A DNA stretch of 64,000 nt from a bacterium (lineage in GTDB: Bacteria; Hydrothermota; UBA3073; JACQXS01; JAQTXJ01), in contig JAQUPX010000006.1 in the NCBI GenBank assembly GCA_028716385.1, forward strand, positions 186,001-250,000, read 5' to 3'. Positions 1 through 7,291 of the stretch are shown piece by piece. A program made the position numbers and the translations under genes. Positions within the stretch are counted from its first letter, which is position 1. Each line of letters starts with the position of its first letter. The notes below the pieces were generated by a model that was not told where the DNA came from, searched no databases, and saw only the letters and a program-made list of their open reading frames with translations.

Positions 1-1
1 G

Positions 2-136
2 GAATTAAAGCATAGAAAGTTTGCTGAATATTATTTAATTGGAACTCTTTTGAGTATTCTTTTTTCTATAATTACCGGTATATTTGTAAAACAATTGCTA
101 ATTTGTACAAGTGTAAAGCAATTTTTTAATTGTTGA
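2..136 (+). CDS. C-terminal end of a membrane protein (partial)
   Basis: An open frame enters from the left edge and ends at TGA 134-136, giving the last 44 residues of a protein. It reads through a basic stretch (LKHRK) and then a strongly hydrophobic segment of about 20 residues (LIGTLLSILFSIITGIF), followed by a short polar tail. That is the pattern of a final transmembrane helix. No family can be named from so little sequence. The next gene starts 353 bp downstream behind its own promoter, so the two are probably not co-transcribed. The frame could be fortuitous in AT-rich DNA, but the helix pattern makes a real gene end more likely. Confidence 0.45.
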   Translation, partial: ELKHRKFAEYYLIGTLLSILFSIITGIFVKQLLICTSVKQFFNC

Positions 137-245
137 TAAAGGGAGCAGAACCCCTACTTTAGAATTTTTCCCTTCCCGATTAATTTTCCTCCCCCCAAAA
201 AAATAATTTTTTTTATTTTTTTGAATCCTTTTTAGGTTTTTCTGT

Positions 246-258
246 CCGCCTACGGCGG
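246..258. repeat. Short palindrome CCGCCTACGGCGG
   Basis: A 13-bp palindrome set in an AT-rich intergenic stretch (137-489). It belongs to the TCCGCC-TnnG-GGCGGA family that recurs at 4215, 11908, 15140, 17729, 30340 and 45475. Apart from this and the dinD promoter, nothing else is recognisable between 137 and 489. Confidence 0.6.
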
Positions 259-363
259 ATTTCCAACCAACTATTTTTGGACAAGTTCACTCAGACATCC
301 TCCACACTCACGATACTCTTTCTATTAATAAACGCCTTTCCTTATCCTCCACAAAATCTTCAA

Positions 364-420
364 TACAAATAATTTGTAATACAAAAAATGCTTGACTTCT
401 TTAACGAATAATATTATTCA
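364..420 (+). promoter_or_regulatory. dinD promoter with two palindromes
   Basis: TTGACT (392-397), a 17-bp spacer and TATTCA (415-420) form a plausible promoter. The 14-bp perfect palindrome GAATAATATTATTC (406-419) overlaps the -10. A second one, TACAAATAATTTGTA (364-378), lies just upstream of the -35. Their placement suits repressor binding. dinD is a LexA target in Escherichia coli, but neither palindrome matches the E. coli or Bacillus LexA boxes, so the link to SOS control is inference. Confidence 0.45.
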
Positions 421-489
421 TTAACTATCAAAGAATCACGCTTGAAAACTCAAAACAAAAACTATTAAACAAGATTTTAGGGGAACAAA

Positions 490-1335
490 ATGAAAAAAGA
501 ACTCATCGTTGAACTATTTGAAAAATTTGAAGGAGCTTGTTATCTTTTCAATAATAATCTTGAATGCTGGAGTGGTCGCGAACTACAGGAGATTTTAGGT
601 TATACCGAATGGCGGAATTTTCTTAAAGTAATAGAGAAGGCGAAAACATCCTGCGAAACCGCTGATGTTAAAGCAACAGATCATTTTGTTGATGTCAACA
701 AAATGATTGAAATAGGCAAAGGTGGTCAACGCGAAGTAGATGATATCGCCTTAACCCGTTACGCTTGCTACCTAATTGCCCAAAACGGAGACCCTGCAAA
801 AAGTGAAATTTCTTTTGCTCAAACTTACTTTGCGGTTCAGACCCGGAAACAAGAAATTATAGAACAACGGCTTTTAGATGTGGGCCGTGTAGTTGCCCGC
901 GACAAACTAACAAAATCCGAGAAAAAACTATCTGGCACAATTTATGAGCGCGGTGTTGATGACAAGGGGTTTGCCATCATCCGTTCGGAAGGAGATTACG
1001 CTTTATTTGGCGGTTATTCTACCGGCGATATGAAACGCAAGCTCGGGGTTCCCGACGGCAGACCACTAGCAGATTTCTTGCCGATACTTACAATCAAAGC
1101 CAAAGACTTTGCAACCGAACTTACCAGCCATAATGTCATAGAAAAAGATTTATCCGACACAAACCAGATAATCAATGAACATGTAGAGAATAACATAGCG
1201 GTTCGGAAAATGTTGCTTGAACGGGGAGTAAAACCGGAAACTCTGCCGCCTGCAGAAGATGTAAAAAAGGTTCAGCGCAAACTAGAAGGCGACGAAAAGA
1301 AATTGCTCAAAACTATTAAGAAGAAAAAAGATTAA
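490..1335 (+). CDS. dinD: DNA damage-inducible protein D (DinD)
   Basis: The 281-residue protein matches DinD in length (E. coli DinD is about 274 residues) and in layout: an N-terminal segment with a conserved WSGRELQEILGY-type motif (about residues 26-39), a central VDDIALTRYACYLIAQNGDP motif (about 84-103) and a charged Lys-rich C-terminus. In E. coli, DinD is SOS-induced and antagonises RecA filaments; that role is carried over by homology. Start: ATG 490 is preceded by GGGG at 480-483. Homologues are scattered and often carried on mobile DNA. Here the gene stands alone between repeat-rich spacers. Tandem hairpins follow the stop codon. Confidence 0.85.
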   Translation: MKKELIVELFEKFEGACYLFNNNLECWSGRELQEILGYTEWRNFLKVIEKAKTSCETADVKATDHFVDVNKMIEIGKGGQREVDDIALTRYACYLIAQNGDPAKSEISFAQTYFAVQTRKQEIIEQRLLDVGRVVARDKLTKSEKKLSGTIYERGVDDKGFAIIRSEGDYALFGGYSTGDMKRKLGVPDGRPLADFLPILTIKAKDFATELTSHNVIEKDLSDTNQIINEHVENNIAVRKMLLERGVKPETLPPAEDVKKVQRKLEGDEKKLLKTIKKKKD

Positions 1336-1337
1336 AC

Positions 1338-1470
1338 AAAGTAAAATACATATTCTCTTAATTTACTTTTCCTCCCCAAAGTAAAATATAGATTCCCTTG
1401 TTTTACTTTTAGCGTTTAAAGTAAAATACAAAGTCCGGAGCAAAGCGTAGGGAAAAACCTTGTATTTTAC
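1338..1470 (+). repeat. Tandem 40-bp hairpin units downstream of dinD
   Basis: AAAGTAAAATA starts at 1338, 1378 and 1418, an exact 40-bp period. The first two units each end in an inverted copy (TTTACTTT at about 1361 and 1402), so each folds as a hairpin. The third pairs with CTTGTATTTTAC at 1459-1470. A further hairpin TTTTCACC-acttGGTGAAAA follows near 1517-1536. They may terminate dinD or protect the 3' end of its mRNA. The rest of 1336-1817 holds repeat fragments and no gene. Confidence 0.6.
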
Positions 1471-1744
1471 CTAACCGTCCAAATCCCGCCTCGCTAATTT
1501 TCACTAAAGCGCCCATTTTCACCACTTGGTGAAAACAGGTAAATCAGTGAAAAAAAAGTAAAAATTTTTTAAATTCCCGCCTTCTGCGGGATGTCGCTTT
1601 GCGCCACTTTATGCTAGATTCCCAATCAACTAATTTTGGATAAAAATCTCTAATGGCTATCGCCAAAGAGCTTTTAATCACTAACGCTTAAGAACAAAAT
1701 AGTTGAGTATGGTAAGCGAGTAAAAAATTAGAAACGATATATTC

Positions 1745-1771
1745 GCACGAATTGAATTCGTGCCTACAATG
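1745..1771. repeat. Palindrome GCACGAATTgAATTCGTGC plus CTACAATG
   Basis: A 19-bp near-perfect palindrome followed by CTACAATG. An identical copy lies at 3880-3906. Both are in spacers beside genes for exported proteins. Confidence 0.7.
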
Positions 1772-1817
1772 TCTACCCTTTACCGAATGCTCACCGCTCC
1801 GCCTCAGGCAGCAATAT

Positions 1818-2393
1818 TTAATATCCACACACATTAACAGTTAGCCTTAATCCTATAACATTAGTAGTTAGCTTAACCCCGTTCTGTGTATCACTGGGGA
1901 GTCCCCATACTATATCTCCATCTATGCTGAAATGAGAATAAAACTCATATCCTCCACCAATACACATTCCAACTCCCAATAAAGCCTCATCGGAAGTACT
2001 CCAAGAGGAATATCCCAAAACTCCACTTACAAAGGGAGAAGGGGCATTGTTAGAGAAAAAATAGCTTGCTCCGAGTCCTGCAACTCCAGTCATTATAAGC
2101 ACTTCGTCTCCATATATATTTGTCAATCCAAACCAAGACTGTTTACTTGACCAATAAATCTCTAAGTTTTCTGATGGCGCGAAGCCAATTTGGAAATTAG
2201 TTTGAAAACCTAAGCTTGTTTCTGTTTCACTTTCTATTTTTGCTCCCGAATAAATATTTTCCAGCGTTTGCTTATATATAATACTTCCTCCCCCTAACCC
2301 ACCACCTAAAATAAAGCCGTTCCTCTTTCCATCCCATCCATAAACAATCGTTGTAATGCTCAACAAAACGAACAGAAATATACCTTTTTTCAT
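1818..2393 (-). CDS. Secreted outer-membrane beta-barrel-like protein
   Basis: The 191-residue product begins with a signal peptide (basic MKKG, then hydrophobic IFLFVLLSITTIVYG, likely cleaved before WDG). The mature part alternates polar and aromatic residues with glycine-rich turns and ends in VNVCGY, a hydrophobic and aromatic terminus. That pattern suits an 8-strand outer-membrane barrel of the OmpA/OmpW type, but no specific family is recognisable. Start: ATG 2393 follows GGGGGAAAG. It is monocistronic on the minus strand, with repeat-rich DNA on both sides. Function unknown. Confidence 0.65.
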   Translation of the reverse strand: MKKGIFLFVLLSITTIVYGWDGKRNGFILGGGLGGGSIIYKQTLENIYSGAKIESETETSLGFQTNFQIGFAPSENLEIYWSSKQSWFGLTNIYGDEVLIMTGVAGLGASYFFSNNAPSPFVSGVLGYSSWSTSDEALLGVGMCIGGGYEFYSHFSIDGDIVWGLPSDTQNGVKLTTNVIGLRLTVNVCGY

Positions 2394-2570
2394 CTTTCCC
2401 CCTTTTTTATTTATATTGTCTCGTTATCTAATTACTAATAAAGTAGATTAGCCTTAATGTCAAGCCCTTTTATCCCTTGTGCCAAATTTCTCACCTCAGA
2501 CGGACAAGTAAGGGCTTGCTAAGAATTTAAGAGATTAACAGACAACAAAAAACAGAGAACAGAAAGAGAA

Positions 2571-2678
2571 TTATAGCCACGGATAACAGACACGCCTGCC
2601 TGCCGGCAGGCAGGGATTTACACGGAAAACAGTTTAGAGTTAAAAAAGCAACAGATAAAAGAAAGATTATCCACGAAA
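2571..2678. repeat. 88-bp dispersed repeat carrying an inserted 20-bp palindrome
   Basis: This stretch matches 8734-8821 with one mismatch over 88 bp, except that this copy has 20 extra bases (2595-2614, CCTGCCTGCCGGCAGGCAGG, a perfect palindrome) between GACACG and GATTTA. The copy at 8734 is therefore an empty site. The surrounding spacer 2394-2939 consists almost entirely of such repeats (CACGGATAACAG, CTAAGACGCAAAG and others), with no gene. Confidence 0.85.
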
Positions 2679-2902
2679 TACACGAAAAACAAAAGAAAGA
2701 TTGAAACCACGAGATTCCACGCGATTAACACCCTTCGGCAAGCTCAGGGTAAACTCCGGACACAGAGAACAGAAACTTTTTGGACGCAGATAGACCCTCC
2801 TACCCCGCCAGAGCGGGGTAAACTCCGGGCAGGCAGGATTGACAGGATAACAGAAAAAAGAATTTTTCGCGCTAAGACGCTAAGACGCAAAGTTTTAAAT
2901 CA

Positions 2903-2940
2903 TCCGGCTGAGATGCCGCCACAATATTTGTCGGGGCAGT
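2903..2940. repeat. 38-bp direct repeat, copy 1
   Basis: It starts TCCGGCTGAGATGCCGCCAC and matches 3986-4023 with one difference near its end. Its last base is the first base of the complement of the TAA stop of the next gene, so the repeat abuts that gene's 3' end. Confidence 0.75.
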
Positions 2941-3740
2941 TACTCGTCGTCAAGGTGGAGTATTTTTCCCGTCGCCCAATACCCTAAAGGAAATCCAACA
3001 CATATCCCGGGAATGCCACCGCCAAACATTGCCACCCAAGGTAGACCTACATCAAAATCTGCCGTACCACCAAGTTCATTGAATATTGCTACATTCCCAA
3101 CAACTGCCGCCGCACCGACAAAGAATCCGGCAAAGCTTCCAATTGCTCCGCCTGCAACTTGCAAGGGAGTATTGAGTGGAGAAAAAGCAGGCAGTTTTAT
3201 GCCGTGAAATTCTTTCCATAAATCAGGTAATCCCACTCCTACGGTAGCATACAGGGTGTTGGACTTTACCGTAGTGCGGGGGATGGTATCGGGCCACAAG
3301 AGCTGTCCATCAAAATTGCCGCAAAAATATCCCGCATTGATATGAACAAGGGAGCCAAGTTTTGCACCAATTCCCAATTTGTAATAGCCGTAATTATCAT
3401 AATTTGCATCCGCGCCAAGATAATAAGAAGTTCCGACTCCCCACCGATTTATCCCAAGATATGCATATACCTTTGTCGCTTTCATATTGAATACACCCAC
3501 ATAAACATTAAGGGGTAAAAATTCGCACGAGGAATTGCCTTTATCGTTCCATTCTTCCGGAACCGGGAATTTTCTGAGTTCAAAAATACTTGTTCCGACA
3601 AGAAATCTTTCCGGTCCTATTGCGAAACTAAAACAGCGAGTATCCAGAAAAGGGGGCGACCAATCAACCGAGAAAGGGCTGACGTAATAATTTATTTTCG
3701 GACTCAAAATGGAAAAGAATAATGCTATTGTTAACGCCAT
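2940..3740 (-). CDS. Hypothetical exported protein
   Basis: A 266-residue protein I do not recognise. It opens with a short hydrophobic segment (MALTIALFFSILSP) that could be a signal peptide or anchor. A Tyr/Gly-rich middle follows (about residues 90-150: YYLGADANYDNYGYYKLG) that looks like beta-strands. A Gly/Ala-rich hydrophobic stretch (about 190-255, including GGAIGSFAGFFVGAAAVVGN) could form two membrane segments, and the end is acidic (LDDE). There is no clear SD at ATG 3740. The promoter lies at 3771-3799, giving a leader of about 25 nt. Cell-envelope location is inferred. Confidence 0.55.
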   Translation of the reverse strand: MALTIALFFSILSPKINYYVSPFSVDWSPPFLDTRCFSFAIGPERFLVGTSIFELRKFPVPEEWNDKGNSSCEFLPLNVYVGVFNMKATKVYAYLGINRWGVGTSYYLGADANYDNYGYYKLGIGAKLGSLVHINAGYFCGNFDGQLLWPDTIPRTTVKSNTLYATVGVGLPDLWKEFHGIKLPAFSPLNTPLQVAGGAIGSFAGFFVGAAAVVGNVAIFNELGGTADFDVGLPWVAMFGGGIPGICVGFPLGYWATGKILHLDDE

Positions 3741-3770
3741 TTTAGTAATTTACAAGATCCGCTGTAAATT

Positions 3771-3799
3771 ATCCTAAACTTTACCTGTTTAAAAGTCAA
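3771..3799 (-). promoter_or_regulatory. Promoter TTGACT-17-TAGGAT
   Basis: On the minus strand TTGACT is the complement of 3794-3799 and TAGGAT that of 3771-3776, with a 17-bp spacer. The same TAGGAT -10 and spacing is used ahead of the 31658-32170 gene. Confidence 0.5.
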
Positions 3800-3879
3800 T
3801 TAATTTTTTCGGGTGTCAACCCGCTCTCAAATATGTATCCCATTTGAAAGTAGCATTCCAAAGATGAAACGAGATGTTT

Positions 3880-4230
3880 GCACGAATTGAATTCGTGCCT
3901 ACAATGCCTACTGTCGTAACTGCAAAAAGGGCGACAAAATGGATTCCCGTTTTCACGGGAATGACGAATGGAAGAAAAGAGAATGTCCGGCTGAGATGCC
4001 GCCACAATATTTGTCGTGGCAGTTGCCCAGCAGAGCTGCCACCGCCAAGGGTTCCAGATAGGAATCTCTAAGGGCGTTCCACCCAAGAGCTTGTCTAAAA
4101 CCCCGACCTACCCACACGAATAACAAAAAGATTTTTCGCCACACCTGCCTGCCGGCAGGCAGGGAATGACACAGAAAAACACAGAAAGCCCAGCTGAGCC
4201 CAGAGGGCTGGATATCCGCCTGAGGCGGAT
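3880..4230. repeat. Cluster of five short dispersed repeats
   Basis: In order: GCACGAATTgAATTCGTGC (3880-3898, second copy of 1745); GATTCCCGTTTTCACGGGAATGAC (3942-3965, same family as 13641 and 33900); the 38-bp repeat copy 2 (3986-4023); the 20-bp palindrome CCTGCCTGCCGGCAGGCAGG (4144-4163); and TCCGCCTGAGGCGGA (about 4215-4229). The short open frames here are on both strands, overlap one another and are made of these repeats. I see no gene in 3741-4345. Confidence 0.75.
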
Positions 4231-4345
4231 CACGAACTCTAACTAACAGAAAGATTGAGGATTAAAAGATAACAGAATAGGGATAGAATAGAAGGGAAGC
4301 ACACAGAAAATTCAGACCCTCCAAAAGAACGGCGGGCAGGCGTGG

Positions 4346-5197
4346 CTAATTCTTCTTCTCCATCTCCACGTTCAAACTGAAATCTATTGCTTTTGCGGAA
4401 TGGGTAATTGCGCCGACGGAAATATAATCCACTCCCGTTTTTGCTATATCATACACATTATCAAGATTTACTCCGCCCGAAGCTTCTAGCTCTATTTTCG
4501 GGGTTAACTTTCGCGCTAATTTTACCGCTTCTCTCATCCCCTTGACGTCCATATTATCCAACATTATCCTGTCTATTTTTGAACCTAAAGCAATCTTTAA
4601 TTCACTTAAATTCTTTACTTCTATTTCCGTTTTTAATCCTTGTATCTTGCATCTTGTATCTTGTATCTTATAAATCGCTTTTTGTATTCCGCCGGATGCT
4701 TCTATATGATTATCTTTTATCAAAATCATATCCCACAACCCTTTCCTGTGGTTTTTACCCCCGCCGCACTTGACTGCATATTTCGATAATTCCCTTAAGC
4801 CGGGTAAAGTTTTACGTGTATCAAGAATCTTTACTCTCGTAGGTTTTACTTTCTCGACAAACTTATTTGTCAGACTCGCTATCCCCGACAATATGCTTAA
4901 AAAGTTCAGCGCCGTCCGTTCGCCATGAAGTATTGAGGACAGTTTTCCCTCTATTTTACAAACGTCTTCGCCTTTTTTGAATTTTGCTCCCTCGGATACG
5001 AACTGTTTATATTTTATGTTTTTGTCTATTGTTTTGAATATTTTTTCAACTACAATCCCGCCCGCCATTACTCCATTTTCTTTTGCGGTTATGATTGCTT
5101 TCCCTTTAATGTTTGGGGATACGGTTAGTTCTGTCGTGACGTCCCCGCTTCCCAAATCTTCCTGAAGAGCTATTTTTATCATCGGGTTTAAGTTCAT
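4346..5197 (-). CDS. nadC: Nicotinate-nucleotide pyrophosphorylase (carboxylating)
   Basis: Converts quinolinate and PRPP to nicotinate mononucleotide, CO2 and PPi in de novo NAD synthesis. The 283 residues show the family signatures in order: EDLGSGDVTTE (13-23), GERTALNFLSILSG (about 92-105), KILDTRKTLPGLR (about 123-135), KCGGGKNHRKGLWDMILIKDNHI (about 143-165), EVKNLSEL, IMLDNMD and EASGGV near the C-terminus. Start ATG 5197 is supported by AAGGAGG (complement of 5205-5211) seven bases upstream. That places the first 92 nt inside the 3' end of uvrB. Codons around 4641-4668 contain a TGTATCT heptamer tandem that adds KIQDTRCKIQ in the linker before the IEVKNL strand. Confidence 0.95.
   Translation of the reverse strand: MNLNPMIKIALQEDLGSGDVTTELTVSPNIKGKAIITAKENGVMAGGIVVEKIFKTIDKNIKYKQFVSEGAKFKKGEDVCKIEGKLSSILHGERTALNFLSILSGIASLTNKFVEKVKPTRVKILDTRKTLPGLRELSKYAVKCGGGKNHRKGLWDMILIKDNHIEASGGIQKAIYKIQDTRCKIQGLKTEIEVKNLSELKIALGSKIDRIMLDNMDVKGMREAVKLARKLTPKIELEASGGVNLDNVYDIAKTGVDYISVGAITHSAKAIDFSLNVEMEKKN
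4641..4668. repeat. Heptanucleotide tandem (TGTATCT x4) inside nadC
   Basis: Four consecutive 7-bp units, TGTATCT with one TGCATCT variant, lie within the nadC coding strand and encode a repetitive KIQDTRCKIQ stretch. Because 7 is not a multiple of 3, only groups of three units keep the frame. Confidence 0.7.
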
Positions 5198-7160
5198 CTT
5201 TTAACCTCCTTATTCTGTCTCTTATTTTTGCGGCATCTTCAAATCTCCACTCTTCCGCCGCAAGTTTCATTTCCCTGCCTAACTTTTTTACGAGTTCTAT
5301 TTTATCAATTTTTGGCAAATATTTTTCTTCTTCGTCCCTTACTTCTTCGGGTTTTCCTTCCGGCGCTATGGATGTCGTCCCCATTATTTCTTCACGTGTT
5401 TTGTATATAGTCGTCGGAGTTATGTTATGTTTTTCATTATAAATTATCTGCATTTTTCTTCTGCGGTTTGTTTCTTTTATGGTCTTTCTCATTGAGTCCG
5501 TCATATTATCCGCATACATTATTACTTCCCCGCTCAAGTGTCTTGCCGTTCTCCCCGAAGTTTGTATGAGAGAAGAGAACGACCTCAAAAACCCTTCCCT
5601 GTCCGCATCCAGTATTATCACGAGCGAAACTTCCGGCAAGTCCAATCCTTCGCGAAGCAGGTTAATCCCGACAAGGCAATCGAATTCTTCCAGACGCAAC
5701 CCTCTTAAAATTTCCACCCTTTCGATGGCTCCAAGTTCCGAATGCATCCATCTTACTTTGATTTGCGCCTGCGTTAAGTAGTCGGCAAGGTCTTCCGCCA
5801 TACGTTTTGTAAGCGTAGTAATAAGCGTTCTCTCGTGTTTTTTTGCGCGCGCTTTTACCAGTTTAATAATATCGTCTATCTGGTTTGCAGTCTTTTTTAC
5901 GGTTATCGGCGGGTCAATCAATCCCGTCGGCCTGACGATTTGCTCCACGATTTGGGTTGAGTTCTGGCGTTCAAAATCCGCAGGTGTAGCGGACGTAAAT
6001 ATTACCGACTTTATACATTTTTCAAACTCGGCAAGTTTTAACGGCCTGTTGTCCAGAGCGGACGGCAAACGGAATCCGTATTCCACAAGCGTTTCTTTGC
6101 GTGAGCGGTCACCGTTATACATTCCTCTTATTTGAGGCATCGTAACGTGGGACTCGTCTATTATCATTAAAAATTCTTCAGGGAAATAATCAAGCAAACA
6201 AAACGGACGTTCTCCTTCTTTCCTGTTAGCCAGCCATCGTGAATAATTTTCTATGCCCGCGCAGTACCCCGCTTCGCGCATCATCTCCATATCAAACCTT
6301 GTGCGGGTTTCGAGACGCTGGGCTTCAAGAAGTTTATTATGGGAACGAAAATATTTCAGCCTGTCGTCTAATTCTTTTTTTATATTCTGGAGCGCTTTAT
6401 CAATGGTAGACTGGGGCGCAACGAAATGTTTTGCAGGATAAATATGCGCCCACTCAAGTTCTTTTATTGAATCAAAAGTAGTCGGGTGGATTTCGCGAAT
6501 TCTTGTTACGGTGTCGCCTTCCAGTTCGATTCTTATGCCGTACTCGCTGTATGCGGGATGAAGTTCAATGACGCCTCCTTTGACTCGAAACGTTCCCGAC
6601 GAGAAATCCACGTCGTTTCGCGAATAGTGGATATCGGTTAATTGGGCTATTAATTCCTGCCTTTCAAAAACGTCGCCAACCTCTATTCTTACCATCATTT
6701 CTTTATACGTTTTGGGAGAACCGAGTCCGTATATACAGGAAACCGAGGACACGATAACCGTGTCTTTTCGTTCAAGAAGAGAAGAAGTCGCCTTAAGTCT
6801 CAGGCGTTCAATTTCTTCATTTATGGATGCGTCTTTTTCGATATAAGTATCGGTAACCGGAAGGTAAGCTTCGGGCTGGTAATAATCGTAATAAGAAATA
6901 AAATATTCAACGGCATTTTCGGGAAAGAAGCTTTTGAACTCGCCGTAAAGTTGTGCGGCAAGGGTTTTGTTGTGGGAGATAACGAGAGTAGGAAGCTGGA
7001 TGGTCTGGATTACGTTTGCGATACTGAAAGTTTTTCCCGATCCCGTAACGCCGAGAAGAGTCTGGAATTTGTCTCCTCTTTTAACGCCTTTTATTAGTTT
7101 GGCTATTGCCTGGGGTTGGTCTCCGGCAGGTTTGTATTTCGAAACAAGTTTAAATTCCAT
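5106..7160 (-). CDS. uvrB: Excinuclease ABC subunit B
   Basis: The 684-residue helicase-like subunit of UvrABC nucleotide excision repair, which verifies damage and loads UvrC. Seen: Walker A GVTGSGKT (37-44), SYYDYYQPEAYLP in the beta-hairpin region, DESHVTMPQIRGMYNGDRSRK (motif II region), FTSATP (motif III), GINLLREGLDLPE, QTSGRTAR, and a C-terminal UVR domain (VKKLGREMKLAAEEWRFEDA onward). Past the usual end of the UVR helix there is an extra basic tail of about 25 residues (ending GRHDRTNRIPKH). It is encoded over the start of nadC, so uvrB and nadC overlap by 92 nt and are surely co-transcribed. Start: MEFKLVSKYKPAGDQPQAI matches family N-termini. Confidence 0.97.
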   Translation of the reverse strand: MEFKLVSKYKPAGDQPQAIAKLIKGVKRGDKFQTLLGVTGSGKTFSIANVIQTIQLPTLVISHNKTLAAQLYGEFKSFFPENAVEYFISYYDYYQPEAYLPVTDTYIEKDASINEEIERLRLKATSSLLERKDTVIVSSVSCIYGLGSPKTYKEMMVRIEVGDVFERQELIAQLTDIHYSRNDVDFSSGTFRVKGGVIELHPAYSEYGIRIELEGDTVTRIREIHPTTFDSIKELEWAHIYPAKHFVAPQSTIDKALQNIKKELDDRLKYFRSHNKLLEAQRLETRTRFDMEMMREAGYCAGIENYSRWLANRKEGERPFCLLDYFPEEFLMIIDESHVTMPQIRGMYNGDRSRKETLVEYGFRLPSALDNRPLKLAEFEKCIKSVIFTSATPADFERQNSTQIVEQIVRPTGLIDPPITVKKTANQIDDIIKLVKARAKKHERTLITTLTKRMAEDLADYLTQAQIKVRWMHSELGAIERVEILRGLRLEEFDCLVGINLLREGLDLPEVSLVIILDADREGFLRSFSSLIQTSGRTARHLSGEVIMYADNMTDSMRKTIKETNRRRKMQIIYNEKHNITPTTIYKTREEIMGTTSIAPEGKPEEVRDEEEKYLPKIDKIELVKKLGREMKLAAEEWRFEDAAKIRDRIRRLKDELKPDDKNSSSGRFGKRGRHDRTNRIPKH

Positions 7161-7190
7161 AAATAGGTATTTCCCTTAAAACAGAGAATT

Positions 7191-7262
7191 TTGGACGCAG
7201 ATTAACGCAGATAAACAGGATATCTTTTTCACCGCAGAGACGCAGAGTTCGCAGAGAACAGC
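7191..7262. repeat. Dispersed repeats of GACGCAGATTAACGCAG and ACCGCAGAGACGCAGAG type
   Basis: Two repeat families side by side. The first resembles copies near 2781, 10411 and 10706. The second recurs, often inverted, near 8131-8156, 9155-9183 and 45464-45495. They lie between the uvrB start and the next gene's stop. Confidence 0.6.
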
Positions 7263-7291
7263 ACTCCAATTATAAAGGCTCATTTTTATAA

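Noticed and set aside
1338-1470. Possible CRISPR array because of the 40-bp period
   Set aside because: Units are adjacent with only about 11 bp conserved and no 30-40 bp unique spacers; no cas genes in the window.
3796-4144. Several overlapping short open frames on both strands
   Set aside because: They consist of dispersed repeats (GCACGAATT, GATTCCCG, 38-bp repeat), conflict with each other and lack start signals or protein-like composition.
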